Below are positions 24,279 through 33,335 of a stretch of DNA of 54,496 nt, piece by piece (position 1 is the first letter of the stretch; every line of letters starts with the position of its first letter). The position numbers and the translations under genes were made by a program. The stretch spans positions 1 to 54,496 of the forward strand of contig JAUSNJ010000115.1 of assembly GCA_030645355.1 (NCBI GenBank), given 5' to 3'. The notes under the pieces were generated by a model, which ran no database searches, was not told the origin of the DNA, and saw nothing but the letters and a program-made list of their open reading frames with translations. The DNA is from Rhodoferax sp. Lineage in GTDB: Bacteria; Pseudomonadota; Gammaproteobacteria; Burkholderiales; Burkholderiaceae_C.

Positions 24279-25355
24279 TCAGGCTTCGGTGGTCTTGTTG
24301 TCTTTGCTGGCCGCGCGGCTGATGGCCGAGGCGGCGGCGTGGGCCACGACGGCGGCACCCACCACCGCGGCGGCGGTGCCACCCACCTTGTCGGCATTGG
24401 CCTCCACGCCAAACTGCGGGATGTTGGTCAGGCGGTCGTAGAAAGAGCCCTTGTCCCAGAAGCCGTCTTCCGAGCAGCCGATGCAGCCGTGGCCGGCCTT
24501 GATGGGGAAGCTGGTGCCCTCGTTCCACATGATGGTGGAACAGGCGTTGTAGGTGGTCGGGCCCTTGCAGCCGACCTTGTACAGGCAGTAGCCCTTGCGC
24601 GCCGATTCGTCATCGAAGGCCTCGACAAACTGGCCGGCATCGAAGTGCGGGCGGCGGTAGCACTTGTCGTGGATGCGCTGGCTGTAGAACATCTTGGGCC
24701 GGCCCTGGCGGTCCAGCTCGGGGATCTTGTCGAACGTCAGCATGTAGGTGATGACCCCGGTCATGACCTCGGCAATCGGCGGGCAGCCCGGCACCTTGAT
24801 GATGGGCTTGTCGGTGATGACCTTGTGGATGGGCACGGCGCCGCTCGGATTCGGCTTGGCGGCCTGCACGCAACCCCAGGATGCGCACGAGCCCCAGGCG
24901 ATCACGGCCTTGGCGTCCTTGGCGACGTGCTTGAGTTTTTCAATAAAGGGCTTGCCGGACTGGATGCAGAACATGCCGTCTTCGTTCAGCGGCGGGTTGC
25001 CTTCCACGGCCAGGATGTACTGGCCCTTGTACTTGGTCATGATTTGTTCGAGGATGGCCTCGGCCTGGTGGCCAGCGGCGGCCATCAAGGTGTCGTCATA
25101 GTCCAGCGAGATCATGGACAGCACCACGTCCTTGGCCAGCGGGTGTGCCGAGCGGATGAAACTCTCGGAACAGCAGGTGCATTCCAGCCCGTGCAGCCAC
25201 AGCACCGGGGTGCGCGGCTTGGTCTCCATGGCGTGCGCAATCTGCGGCACGAATGACGGCGCCAGGCCCAGCGAGGTGGCGGTCAGCGAGCAGTACTTCA
25301 TCATGCTGCGCCGTGTGATGCCCTGGCGGCGCATGACCTCATAAAACGTTTCCAC
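24279..25355 (-). CDS. hoxK: Membrane-bound [NiFe]-hydrogenase small subunit HoxK, O2-tolerant type
   Basis: Electron-transfer subunit with three iron-sulfur clusters. 358 residues. A twin-arginine signal (RRSMMK at 15-20) is cut after AHA (residue 42). In mature numbering the proximal-cluster cysteines are 17, 19, 20 (ECTCCS), 115 and 120 (GSCASWGC) and 149 (VPGCPP), i.e. the complete six-Cys set of the [4Fe-3S] cluster that gives oxygen tolerance. Distal and medial ligands are in the [11 protein letters not shown] and GHGCIGCSE regions. The C-terminal alanine-rich hydrophobic helix (about 325-348) is the membrane anchor. It is the first gene of the locus, 23 bases before hoxG, downstream of a sigma54-like promoter. 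Confidence 0.98.
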   Translation of the reverse strand: METFYEVMRRQGITRRSMMKYCSLTATSLGLAPSFVPQIAHAMETKPRTPVLWLHGLECTCCSESFIRSAHPLAKDVVLSMISLDYDDTLMAAAGHQAEAILEQIMTKYKGQYILAVEGNPPLNEDGMFCIQSGKPFIEKLKHVAKDAKAVIAWGSCASWGCVQAAKPNPSGAVPIHKVITDKPIIKVPGCPPIAEVMTGVITYMLTFDKIPELDRQGRPKMFYSQRIHDKCYRRPHFDAGQFVEAFDDESARKGYCLYKVGCKGPTTYNACSTIMWNEGTSFPIKAGHGCIGCSEDGFWDKGSFYDRLTNIPQFGVEANADKVGGTAAAVVGAAVVAHAAASAISRAASKDNKTTEA

Positions 25356-25424
25356 AGTGTGTCTCCTCGTTGGTTTTTTGGAGGGCGACCACCGTCAACG
25401 CATGGGCCCACTCGACCAGGGATT

Positions 25425-25440
25425 CACAAGTTCTGTGCCA
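25425..25440 (-). promoter_or_regulatory. Sigma54-type -24/-12 promoter of the hydrogenase locus
   Basis: The coding strand reads TGGCAC, five bases (AGAAC), TTGT. The -24 element is perfect and spacing matches the consensus TGGCAC-N5-TTGC; the -12 element has T instead of C. Predicted start of transcription is near 25414, about 58 bases before hoxK. HoxA, the sigma54 activator encoded in the same locus, is the expected regulator. Confidence 0.65.
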
Positions 25441-25731
25441 CAAGAGGGGTCACTGGCGTAAACCCCTAGGCGGCAGGGGCAGCACGCGTGCCTGCACTCT
25501 GGGCGGCGTGGGTTTGCGCGGGGTGCCCGTTGGGGCTTTTGCAGCAGACCGTTGGGGCGGGTGGTTACTGTGTTTGCAGATTGGTTGGTCCGCTGCCAAC
25601 TTGGATGGCAGGCGTGACGGGTCATCCTCACCCAGCGCGGCAGCCTACCTGCTGATGAACGCGCGCGTGGGTTTTTGAATTTCCTGTCCGTTAAACTGCT
25701 TTTTCAACCACCACCACCCGGGGTCCAGACC
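25441..25731. other. Intergenic region between hoxK promoter and monooxygenase gene
   Basis: About 290 bases upstream of both divergent genes. This is where HoxA enhancer sites and an IHF bend would be expected, but no clear inverted repeat or IHF consensus was identified by eye. G/T-rich tracts are present on the plus strand around 25500-25600. No gene seen. Confidence 0.4.
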
Positions 25732-26025
25732 ATGATCATCGTGACAGGCAGTGCGATTGCGCGCGAAGGCGCCGACGCGCAGATGCAGGCAGTTTCCCTT
25801 GAACACGTGCTGCGGTCGCGCACCGAGCCCGGTTGCATTTCCCACGAAGTGAGCCGCGACGTGGAACAGCCGAACCGCTTTGTCTTTGTGGAGCGCTGGG
25901 CCGACATGGCCGCGCTGCAAATGCACTTTCGTGTCGAGGCATCGCGGCAGTTTGCAAAGTCACTGGCCCAGCTTTCCGATGGAAAGTTGGAGATGACGGT
26001 CTATCAGGCAGACGCTACAAATTGA
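25732..26025 (+). CDS. Antibiotic biosynthesis monooxygenase-fold protein
   Basis: Small dimeric ferredoxin-like alpha/beta-barrel protein (97 residues) of the ABM/YgiN group. The N-terminus MIIVTGSAIAREG, the RTEPGCISHEVSRD segment and FVFVERWADMAALQMHF match the family pattern (GC..y.v..d...p..f...E.W.....l..H). Members are quinol or small-aromatic monooxygenases or heme-related proteins; the substrate cannot be told. ATG 25732 has only a weak upstream GGGG tract. The gene diverges from hoxK and faces the DUF4124 gene. There is no sign that it belongs to the hydrogenase system. Confidence 0.85.
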   Translation: MIIVTGSAIAREGADAQMQAVSLEHVLRSRTEPGCISHEVSRDVEQPNRFVFVERWADMAALQMHFRVEASRQFAKSLAQLSDGKLEMTVYQADATN

Positions 26026-26036
26026 CGTAGCGATCC

Positions 26037-26789
26037 TCAAGGGCACCGCACGCTGTTGCCTGCGGCCAGTTGGCAGAACTTGCCGTCTTCACGCACCAAC
26101 CCGGAGCCCTGTTGCTTGAAATAGCGCTGGCCCGCGTCGTCCGAGCACTGGTTGCCATTGCAGGTGGTGATCCGCGGCGGCCCCATGGTCCGCACCCTTG
26201 GGCGCAGTACCACGACAGGCGGCTCGAGCTGCACGTCCGCCCCATGGCAAATCGCGATCTGCCGCGCCCGTTCCGTGGGATTGGCACCCGTGCGCTCTAC
26301 GCTGCGCACGCATTCGCGCAGAGTCGCATTCGCCATGCCGCTCTGACGCTGGCTGGCACCCGCCGTGCGGCACGCGGCGAACAGTTCGGCCTTGACGTCT
26401 TCCGTGACGGATTGGCGATCCACATCGCGCGTGCAGTTGGCGTAGGCGACCTCGTCACCCTTGGCCGCCTGCGCCTCCTTCTCGGCTGCCGCGGCGGCCT
26501 GGGCTTGCGTCCGTTGGCGGCTGCTTGCCTCAGCCGCGGCGTGCTCGCGCTGTGTGGTTTCTACGTGTGTGGCTGCGGCTTTGTCCTTTTGCGCCTGCTC
26601 CCGCAGCGCAGAGCCGTCCAGCGTATTGCCAGTGGTGTCCACAGGCTTTACGGACTGCGTGCTGTCCGGGCACGCGACATTGCTGTAAGTGACCTTGCCG
26701 TCGGGGGCGGTGCATTTGATGGTTTGGCCTTGGGCGGTGGAGCACACGAGGGCGACGAGCGACGCGATGACAAGCAAGGAGAGTTTCAT
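26037..26789 (-). CDS. DUF4124 domain, probably periplasmic protein
   Basis: 250 residues with a signal peptide (about 1-21, cleaved near AQG/QT). The DUF4124 module follows at once: IKCTAPDGKVTYSNVACPD with two Cys. Then comes a long Ala/Gln/Lys/Glu-rich coiled-coil-like region (about 65-115) and a C-terminal part with several paired Cys (YANCTRDVD, FAACRTAG, LRECVRS, AICHGAD, TTCNGNQCSDD, KFCQLA), suggesting disulfides in the periplasm. Function unknown; DUF4124 is common in Burkholderiales cell-envelope proteins. It starts 12 bases after the FAD dehydrogenase stop region and may share a transcript with it. Confidence 0.85.
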   Translation of the reverse strand: MKLSLLVIASLVALVCSTAQGQTIKCTAPDGKVTYSNVACPDSTQSVKPVDTTGNTLDGSALREQAQKDKAAATHVETTQREHAAAEASSRQRTQAQAAAAAEKEAQAAKGDEVAYANCTRDVDRQSVTEDVKAELFAACRTAGASQRQSGMANATLRECVRSVERTGANPTERARQIAICHGADVQLEPPVVVLRPRVRTMGPPRITTCNGNQCSDDAGQRYFKQQGSGLVREDGKFCQLAAGNSVRCP

Positions 26790-26801
26790 AGGTTCGCTGC
26801 G

Positions 26802-28631
26802 TTAGAGAGAAACCACGGCATCCCGTAGCAGGCTCAAAGCCAGGGCTTCGGCCACTTTGATGCCATCCACTGCGGCGGACAAAATGCCGCCGGCGTAGCT
26901 GGCGCCTTCACCGGCCGGGTACAGACCGGTCACATTGGTGCTCTGCAAATTGTCGCCGCGTGGAATCTTCAGCGGTGACGAGGTGCGCGTCTCGACCCCG
27001 GTCAGCACGGCGTCGGGCATGTCGAAGCCCTTGATCTTTTTGCCGAAGACCGGCAGCGCTTCGCGGATTGCTTCTATCGCGTAGTCTGGCAAGCTGGGTG
27101 CCAGATCGCCGAGCTTGACGCCGGGCTTGTAGGACGGTTGCACGCTGCCCAAGGCAGTGGAGGGTGTTGCCGAAATGAAATCGCCCACCAACTGCCCTGG
27201 AGCCTCGTAGCTGCTGCCGCCCAGCGCATAGGCCCGCGACTCTAGCGTGCGCTGCAGCGCAATGCCGGCCAGCGGATGCGTGGCGGCCGCGCTGCCAGCC
27301 GGGTGGGCGGCAGCCAGCGCGGCGGCCTCCTGCGCGTAGCGTGGCCCGTCCACCGGGCCAAAGGCCTGCACGAAGCTGGCCTCGTCGCGGGGAAAGTCCT
27401 GCGGGTCAATGCCGACCACGATGCCGGCATTGGCGTTGCGCTCGTTGCGCGAATACTGGCTCATGCCATTGGTTACCACCCGACCGGGTTCCGACGTGGC
27501 GGCCACCACCGTGCCGCCGGGGCACATGCAAAAGCTGTACACGGAGCGTCCATTGGCCGCGTGGTGCACCAGCTTGTAGTCGGCGGCACCCAGCATGGGG
27601 TGGCCGGCGTGACGGCCCCAGCGCGCGGCGTCGATGACGCCTTGCGGGTGCTCGATGCGAAAGCCCACCGAAAACGGCTTGGCCTGCATGGCCACGCCGC
27701 GCTGGTACAGCATGGCAAAGGTGTCGCGGGCACTGTGGCCCAGCGCCATCACCACGTGGCTGGCGGGCAGCTCGCTGACGCTGCCGTCATGGGCATTCTG
27801 TACCGCTAGCCCTCGTAAACATTGCGTACCATGCTCCGTTTTCAATAGCACATTGATGACCCGCTGCTCAAAGCGCACTTCGCCGCCCAGTTTGACGATC
27901 TGTTCACGGATGCTCTCCACCACCTTGACCAGCTTGAAGGTGCCGATGTGGGGGTGCGCCTCGTACAGGATCTCGGGCGGTGCGCCAGCTTTGACAAATT
28001 CGTCCATCACCTTGCGGCCCAGAAAGCGCGGGTCCTTGATCTGGCTGTAGAGCTTGCCGTCGGAAAACGTGCCAGCACCGCCCTCGCCAAACTGCACGTT
28101 GCTCTCAGGTTTGAGCGTGTTCTTGCGCCACAGGCCCCAGGTGTCCTGCGTGCGCTGGCGCACCGTGGTGCCACGCTCCAGCACGATGGGGCGGAAGCCC
28201 ATTTGCGCCAGCACCAGCGCGGCAAACATGCCGCAGGGGCCAAAGCCAACCACGACCGGGCGCAGCGGCAGATCGGCGGGCGCCTGGCCGACCGGGTGGT
28301 AGGCCATGTCGGGCGTGGGGCCGATGTGGGGGTGCTTCTCAAAGCGCTGTAGCAGCGCGGCTTCCCGGTCCGGTTGGGTCAAGGCCAGGTCCACGATATA
28401 GACCACCAGCAGCTCGGCCTTGCGGGCGTCGAAGCTGCGTTTGAAAACCTGCAGCGTCGCGATGTCGGTGGCGGAGACGCCCAGTGCCTGCGCGGCCAGG
28501 GCTTTCAATGCGTCAATCGGGTGCGGTGCGGGCGCGCGGTCGGCGTCGGTCTCGGTGGGTGCGTCAGAGGCGCGGCGCGCCTCCACGGGGACGGCGGAGA
28601 GCGGGAGTTTGAGTTCGGTGATGCGGATCAT
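26802..28631 (-). CDS. FAD-dependent dehydrogenase (uncharacterised family)
   Basis: 609-residue flavoprotein. After an N-terminal domain of about 125 residues, the Rossmann motif VVVGFGPCGMFAALVLA binds FAD, followed by ERGTTVRQRTQDTWGLW, a FGEGGAGTFSDGKLYSQ stretch and VVMALGHSARDTF. Near the C-terminus LYPAGEGASYAGGILSAAVDG is the usual FAD-contact segment. The family is conserved in many bacteria but its substrate is unknown. Codons about 261-279 overlap a family E element (27794-27850), where the protein carries a KTEHGTQCLRG segment that looks additional relative to homologues as remembered; alignment would be needed to prove this. Confidence 0.88.
   Translation of the reverse strand: MIRITELKLPLSAVPVEARRASDAPTETDADRAPAPHPIDALKALAAQALGVSATDIATLQVFKRSFDARKAELLVVYIVDLALTQPDREAALLQRFEKHPHIGPTPDMAYHPVGQAPADLPLRPVVVGFGPCGMFAALVLAQMGFRPIVLERGTTVRQRTQDTWGLWRKNTLKPESNVQFGEGGAGTFSDGKLYSQIKDPRFLGRKVMDEFVKAGAPPEILYEAHPHIGTFKLVKVVESIREQIVKLGGEVRFEQRVINVLLKTEHGTQCLRGLAVQNAHDGSVSELPASHVVMALGHSARDTFAMLYQRGVAMQAKPFSVGFRIEHPQGVIDAARWGRHAGHPMLGAADYKLVHHAANGRSVYSFCMCPGGTVVAATSEPGRVVTNGMSQYSRNERNANAGIVVGIDPQDFPRDEASFVQAFGPVDGPRYAQEAAALAAAHPAGSAAATHPLAGIALQRTLESRAYALGGSSYEAPGQLVGDFISATPSTALGSVQPSYKPGVKLGDLAPSLPDYAIEAIREALPVFGKKIKGFDMPDAVLTGVETRTSSPLKIPRGDNLQSTNVTGLYPAGEGASYAGGILSAAVDGIKVAEALALSLLRDAVVSL
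27794..27850 (-). repeat. Family E element, copy E5 (inside FAD dehydrogenase gene)
   Basis: CGAGGGCT on the minus strand at 27815-27808; the hexamer 23 nt upstream is CGGAGC (27838-27833), two changes from GGTAGC. The left flank GTGCTATTGAAA is identical over 12 bases to that of E3. In frame, no stop introduced. Confidence 0.8.
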
Positions 28632-28709
28632 GGTCGGTCGGGCTCGTGGTTATCAAGCAGGCCGCCAATGATACGACTCCGGGTTGGTCCGCCGGGTTAT
28701 CGACAAGCC

Positions 28710-29627
28710 TTAGGCCGGCAGGAAACCTTCAATCGACAAATAGCGCTCGCCCGTGTCGTAGTTGAAACCCAGCACCGTTGCACCGGCCGGCAGGTCCGGC
28801 AGTTTCTGCGCAATGGCGGCCAGGGTGGCACCGCTGGAGATACCCACCAGAATGCCTTCTTCGGCGGCGCAACGGCGGGCGTATTCGCGGGCCGGCTCTG
28901 CATCGACCTGGATCACGCCGTCGAGCAGCTCGGTCTTCAGGTTGGTCGGGATGAAGCCCGCGCCTATGCCCTGGATGGGGTGGGGCGCGGGCGCGCCGCC
29001 CGAGATCACGGGCGAGGCCGTGGGCTCCACCGCATAGACCTTGAGCTGGGGCCAATGCGACTTGAGCACCTTGGCGCAGCCGCTGATGTGGCCGCCGGTG
29101 CCCACGCCGGTGATCAGCGCATCGATGCCGCCGGGGAAGTCGGCCAGGATTTCCTGTGCCGTGGTGAGCATGTGCACGTCGATGTTGGCGGGGTTTTCAA
29201 ACTGCTGGGGAATCCAGGCGCCGGGTGTGGCGGCGGCCAACTCCTGGGCACGGGCAATGGCGCCCTTCATGCCCTTCTCGCGTGGGGTCAGATCGAAGCT
29301 GGCACCGTAGGCCAGCATCAGGCGGCGGCGCTCCACCGACATGCTGTCGGGCATGACCAAAATCAATTTGTAGCCCTTGACGGCGGCCACCATGGCCAGG
29401 CCGACGCCGGTGTTGCCCGAGGTGGGCTCGATGATGGTGGCGCCGGGTTGCAGTGCGCCACTTTTTTCTGCGGCTTCCACCATGGCCAGCGCAATGCGGT
29501 CCTTGATGGAGCCGCCGGGGTTGCTGCGTTCGGACTTGATCCAGACGTGGTGCGTGGTGCCAAACAGGCGGTTGATGCGCACGTGCGGGGTGTTGCCAAT
29601 GGTCTGCAGGATGCTGTCGGCTTTCAT
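28710..29627 (-). CDS. cysK: Cysteine synthase A (O-acetylserine sulfhydrylase)
   Basis: PLP enzyme making cysteine from O-acetylserine and sulfide. From ATG 29627, preceded by GGAG, it has 305 residues. The PLP lysine is in [12 protein letters not shown] (Lys about 43), the substrate loop is [11 protein letters not shown], and the phosphate-binding loop is [10 protein letters not shown]. Length and motifs match CysK rather than CysM, though the two are close. An upstream in-frame extension reaches into the rnpB region and has no support. It diverges from rnpB. Confidence 0.94.
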   Translation of the reverse strand: MKADSILQTIGNTPHVRINRLFGTTHHVWIKSERSNPGGSIKDRIALAMVEAAEKSGALQPGATIIEPTSGNTGVGLAMVAAVKGYKLILVMPDSMSVERRRLMLAYGASFDLTPREKGMKGAIARAQELAAATPGAWIPQQFENPANIDVHMLTTAQEILADFPGGIDALITGVGTGGHISGCAKVLKSHWPQLKVYAVEPTASPVISGGAPAPHPIQGIGAGFIPTNLKTELLDGVIQVDAEPAREYARRCAAEEGILVGISSGATLAAIAQKLPDLPAGATVLGFNYDTGERYLSIEGFLPA

Positions 29628-29726
29628 GGTGGACTCCGGTAGGTAGTGACTTGAAATGGGAGACGCAAAAACGCACATTGTGAACGAGATGATCTGCCGT
29701 GCGGTTATATGCATACAAGCTGCGGC

Positions 29727-29732
29727 GATAAT
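29727..29732 (+). promoter_or_regulatory. Probable -10 box of rnpB
   Basis: GATAAT stands seven bases before the predicted RNase P RNA 5' end (29739). No convincing -35 hexamer was found 16-18 bases upstream. Confidence 0.45.
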
Positions 29733-29738
29733 GGCCGC

Positions 29739-30083
29739 GTGAAGCCCGCCAGACCACCGCTGGTGCAATCTGGGAAACCAGGCACTGGAGGAACGTCCGG
29801 ACTGCATAGGGCAGCGTAGCAGCTAACGGCTGTCCACTGAAGGCATTGCACGCAAGTGTGGTGCCCCAAGGTGAGGATTAGAGCAACAGAGACGAGCCGA
29901 TTCAGTTCGGGTGAAACGGGCAATCTCTACGCGCAGCAATACCAAGTAGGCCAACGTTGACGGGGCCCCCGGAGTTGGCGGGTAGGTAGCATCGAGCCGC
30001 TGGGTGACCAGCGGCCCAGAGTAATGGTGGTCACACGAGGGGAAACTTTCGTGCACAGAATCCGGCTTATCGGTGGGCTTCAC
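29739..30083 (+). ncRNA. rnpB: RNase P RNA (type A)
   Basis: Catalytic RNA that trims tRNA 5' ends. Conserved pieces seen: GAGGAACGTCCGGACTGC near the 5' part (family GAGGAAAGTCCGG), an ACAGAGACGAGCCG stretch, a GGGTGAAACGGGCAATC-type segment, and ACAGAATCCGGCTTAT close to the 3' end. Ends were set by helix P1: GTGAAGCCCGCC at 29739-29750 pairs with GGTGGGCTTCAC at 30072-30083 with one mismatch. A run of seven T (30086-30092) follows and would terminate transcription. Length about 345 nt. Confidence 0.95.
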
Positions 30084-30092
30084 ACTTTTTTT
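30072..30092 (+). terminator. U-run after rnpB
   Basis: The 3' strand of RNase P RNA helix P1 is followed by TTTTTTT (30086-30092), so the end of the RNA doubles as an intrinsic terminator. Confidence 0.6.
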
Positions 30093-30135
30093 GATGTATG
30101 GTTGCACTATGTTCCCTGTGAAATGAGGAGGCAGC

Positions 30136-30564
30136 ATGCGACCCATACTGGACTTGTTGAAGAAACGTGGCCCCGCCAACTGGAGCCTGAGCCCTCAGGA
30201 CAGCGTGTTTGACGCCTTGCAGACCCTGGCCAACCACAATGTGGGCGCGTTGATGGTGCTGGACAACGGCAAGCTGGTAGGGGTGTTTTCCGAGCGCGAT
30301 TACACCCGCAAGATCGCGCTGGCCGGCAAGTCTTCCAAGGACACCCGGGTCAGGGACATCATGTCCGCCAACGTCATTTCCGTTTCCCCCCAGGTCCGCA
30401 CCCGCGATTGTCTGGCGTTGATGAGCCAGAAGAGCATTCGCCACTTGCCAGTGGTCGACGGCGACACGGTACTGGGCATGATCTCGATCCGCGACATCAT
30501 GAATGACATCATTGCCGATCACGAGCTGACCATCAGCCAGCTGGAACACTACATTTCCAGCTGA
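30136..30564 (+). CDS. Tandem CBS domain protein
   Basis: 142-residue protein consisting of two CBS motifs (about 15-65 and 80-135): NHNVGALMVLDNGKLVGVFSERD, here given as NVGALMVLDNGKLVGV and FSERDYTRKI, then KSIRHLPVVDGDTVLG and MISIRDIMNDII. CBS pairs bind adenosine nucleotides and regulate partners; stand-alone forms like this are common in Betaproteobacteria. ATG 30136 has a strong ribosome site (GAGGAGGCAGC). It follows the rnpB terminator by about 45 bases. No partner domain is fused. Confidence 0.92.
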   Translation: MRPILDLLKKRGPANWSLSPQDSVFDALQTLANHNVGALMVLDNGKLVGVFSERDYTRKIALAGKSSKDTRVRDIMSANVISVSPQVRTRDCLALMSQKSIRHLPVVDGDTVLGMISIRDIMNDIIADHELTISQLEHYISS

Positions 30565-30650
30565 GCGGGAGGTAAAGGCCAGAGCCTGCGGCTTCCCGTT
30601 CGCGCCTGGTCGGCCGTCGTGTCCTGTTGGCAGGGGGAGGGGGCTACTCA

Positions 30651-33311
30651 ATGGATTCCACCGGTGCGCTGAGCCTGGCACTGCAGGCGGAGCAGCTGCG
30701 CCTGCACAGGGTGATCTTGCCCTCTTCGGTGAGCGCAAGTGCCCTGGCTGGCGTTGTGATCGGCAGTCTTCTGTGGGGCTCGGCTGACCGCACCATGCTG
30801 CTGGTGTGGCTGGCCTGTCTGGTGGGTGTGCTTGGTTTGCGGCTGGGTGTCGGGATGGCGCATGCGCGCGCGCCACAGGCGGATCTGCACCGCGCCGTAT
30901 GGCGGCGCCGCTACCGGTTGTGTTTCCTGCTGCATGGGCTGGCATGGGCCCTGGCCGGTATGGTGCTGTTGCCATCGGGTGGCGGTGCACAGCTGGACTT
31001 GCTGACCTTTGTTCTGGTGGCCATCGCCGCCGGATCGCTGATTGCGTCGGCCTTTGATCTGCTGGCGGCAGCGGTGTTTGCCGTGCCCGCCCTGACCCCG
31101 TTGGCGATTCACCACTTCGGGCACTTCATGCAGGGAAGTGTGGGGCTGGGGTTTGTCATGTTCGTATTCCTGTTGAGCACCATCATGAGTGCCCTGCGGG
31201 TCAACCGGATGGTGCGGGAGCAGGTGAGGCAGGGTCTGCGGCAGGTGCAGCAGGCGCATGCGCTGCGGGACAGCGAAGCCGAGCAGCGGGCCCTGCTGGA
31301 GGCCTTTCCGGGTCATATCGCGGCCTTTGACCATGGCTTCCGGTTCACTTACGTCAATGCAGCGCTGGCCAGTGCGCTGGAGCAGACGCCGCAGGAAATC
31401 CTGGGGCGCTCCATCCGCGTCGTATTTGGCGAAGAGCGTTTCCATCGCAACGAGTGGGCCCTGGAGGAGGCCAAGGCCGGACGACGTGCCGTGTGCGAAG
31501 GCGGCTTTGCGGCAACGGCGACCCGAGCATGCGTGGACCTGGAGGTGACCTATGTCCCGGGTCCGGTGGCCGGTGATGGCAGGAGACGCTACTACGCCTT
31601 TGGCCAGGACATCACCCAGCGCAAGCGCGCCGAGGAGCAGCTTCGCATTGCCGCGGTGTCGTTCGAAGCACAGGAAGGCATTATGGTGACCGATGCCAAC
31701 AACGTGGTCCTGCGGGTCAACAAGGCATTTACCGAAAGTAGCGGTTACACCAGTGAAGAACTGGTGGGCCAGTCCCCCAAGATCCTGCGCTCGGGCCGAC
31801 ATGGGCCCGAGTTCTATGCCGCGATGTGGGAGTCCATTCACCGTACCGGCAGCTGGCAGGGCGAAGTCTGGGACCGGCGCAAGAATGGCGAGGTCGTTCC
31901 CAAGTGGCTCAACGTGTCGGCGGTGAGAAACGAGGAAGGGGTTGTGACCAACTACGTCGGAACCGATTTCGACATCACCGAACGCAAACAGGCCGAGCAG
32001 CGCATCGAAGAGCTGGCCTACTTCGATCGGGTGACCCATTTGCCCAACCGCAGCCTGCTCATGGATCGCCTGAAACAGGCCATGACGGCCAGCCAGCGCA
32101 GTGGCAGCTTCGGCGCGGCGCTGTGGATCAACCTGGACCATTTCAAGCGCGTCAACGACACCATGGGGCAGGAATCCGGCGACCTGCTGTTGCAGATCGT
32201 GGCGCAGCGCCTGACCTTGTGCGTGCGCGCTGGCGACACGGTTGCGCGCCTGGGTGGCGATGAGTTCGTGGTGCTGCTGCCGGGCCTGAGCGGCGTTTCG
32301 GGGGAAGCTGCCAGCCAGGTGGAGGACATCGGCAACAAGATACTGGCCCTGCTGAACCAGGCCTATCAGCTGGACGGCGCAGACCACCACATCACCGCCA
32401 GCATGGGCGCCAGCCTGTTTGGCGGCAACAGCGATACGGCGGATGAACTGCTCAAGCAGGCCAACCTGGCCATGCAAAGGGCGAAGGACACGGGGCGCAA
32501 TACCCTGCGTTTTTTTGATCCGGCCATGCAGGCGGTGATCCTCCAGCAGGCGGAACTGGAGGCGGGCTTGCGCCTTGCCGTGCAAAACAACGAGCTGGTC
32601 TTGCACTACCAGGCACAAATGACCGGCGACAGGGAAATGGCGGGCGCGGAAGCCCTGGTGCGCTGGCTGCATCCGGTGCGCGGCATGGTGTCGCCCGGGG
32701 AGTTCATCCCGGTGGCCGAGGAGTCCGGCCTGATCCTGCCGCTGGGCCAGTGGGTGCTGGAAACCGCATGCTCGCAGTTGGCGCAATGGGCAGGCAAGCC
32801 CGCCCTGGCGGACCTGGTTCTGGCGGTGAATGTCAGCGCGCTGCAACTGCAACAACATGACTTTGTGGACACCGTGATCGACGTGTTGCAGCACACCGGC
32901 GCCAATCCCCGTCGGCTCAAGCTCGAACTGACGGAAAGCCTGCTGGTCGCGAACATTGATGAAACCATTGCCAAAATGAGCGCCCTGAAGGCCATTGGTG
33001 TCAGCTTTTCGCTCGACGATTTTGGAACCGGTTACTCGTCGCTCGCCTACCTGAGCCGCCTGCCGCTGGACCAGCTCAAGATTGACCGCTCCTTTGTCAT
33101 GCATATCGAGTCGCGTGACGACGCCGTGGCCATTTGCGCGGCCACCATCAGCCTGGCCCACAGCCTGAAGCTCAAGGTGGTCGCCGAGGGCGTGGAAACC
33201 GAGGCCCAGCGCTACTTCCTCAGCACGGTGCACCGCTGCGACCTGATCCAGGGGTATCTGTTCAGCCGGCCCCTGCCGCTGGCCGAATTTGAGTCGCTGG
33301 CGCAGCGCTGA
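30651..33311 (+). CDS. Membrane PAS-PAS-GGDEF-EAL cyclic-di-GMP protein
   Basis: 886 residues from ATG 30651 (GGGAGG about ten bases upstream). Order: five or six membrane helices (about 20-185), PAS (about 205-330), PAS with PAC (about 335-450; WDRRKNGEVVPKWLNVSAV), GGDEF (about 455-625; ARLGGDEFVVLLPG intact) and EAL (about 635-880; GAEALVRW, DDFGTGYSSLAYL, KIDRSFVMHI). Both catalytic motifs are complete, so it may make and/or degrade c-di-GMP; net direction cannot be predicted. The N-terminal membrane part is not a recognised named sensor by eye. The gene overlaps no neighbour and may be monocistronic. Confidence 0.93.
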   Translation: MDSTGALSLALQAEQLRLHRVILPSSVSASALAGVVIGSLLWGSADRTMLLVWLACLVGVLGLRLGVGMAHARAPQADLHRAVWRRRYRLCFLLHGLAWALAGMVLLPSGGGAQLDLLTFVLVAIAAGSLIASAFDLLAAAVFAVPALTPLAIHHFGHFMQGSVGLGFVMFVFLLSTIMSALRVNRMVREQVRQGLRQVQQAHALRDSEAEQRALLEAFPGHIAAFDHGFRFTYVNAALASALEQTPQEILGRSIRVVFGEERFHRNEWALEEAKAGRRAVCEGGFAATATRACVDLEVTYVPGPVAGDGRRRYYAFGQDITQRKRAEEQLRIAAVSFEAQEGIMVTDANNVVLRVNKAFTESSGYTSEELVGQSPKILRSGRHGPEFYAAMWESIHRTGSWQGEVWDRRKNGEVVPKWLNVSAVRNEEGVVTNYVGTDFDITERKQAEQRIEELAYFDRVTHLPNRSLLMDRLKQAMTASQRSGSFGAALWINLDHFKRVNDTMGQESGDLLLQIVAQRLTLCVRAGDTVARLGGDEFVVLLPGLSGVSGEAASQVEDIGNKILALLNQAYQLDGADHHITASMGASLFGGNSDTADELLKQANLAMQRAKDTGRNTLRFFDPAMQAVILQQAELEAGLRLAVQNNELVLHYQAQMTGDREMAGAEALVRWLHPVRGMVSPGEFIPVAEESGLILPLGQWVLETACSQLAQWAGKPALADLVLAVNVSALQLQQHDFVDTVIDVLQHTGANPRRLKLELTESLLVANIDETIAKMSALKAIGVSFSLDDFGTGYSSLAYLSRLPLDQLKIDRSFVMHIESRDDAVAICAATISLAHSLKLKVVAEGVETEAQRYFLSTVHRCDLIQGYLFSRPLPLAEFESLAQR

Positions 33312-33335
33312 ACCTGGCTGCACACGGCTCGGGCG

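Noticed and set aside
30648..33323. 891-codon open frame on the minus strand opposite the GGDEF/EAL gene
   Set aside because: It is antisense to a protein with intact PAS, GGDEF and EAL motifs, has no domain of its own, and is His/Gln/Arg-rich as expected for the antisense of GC-rich coding DNA.
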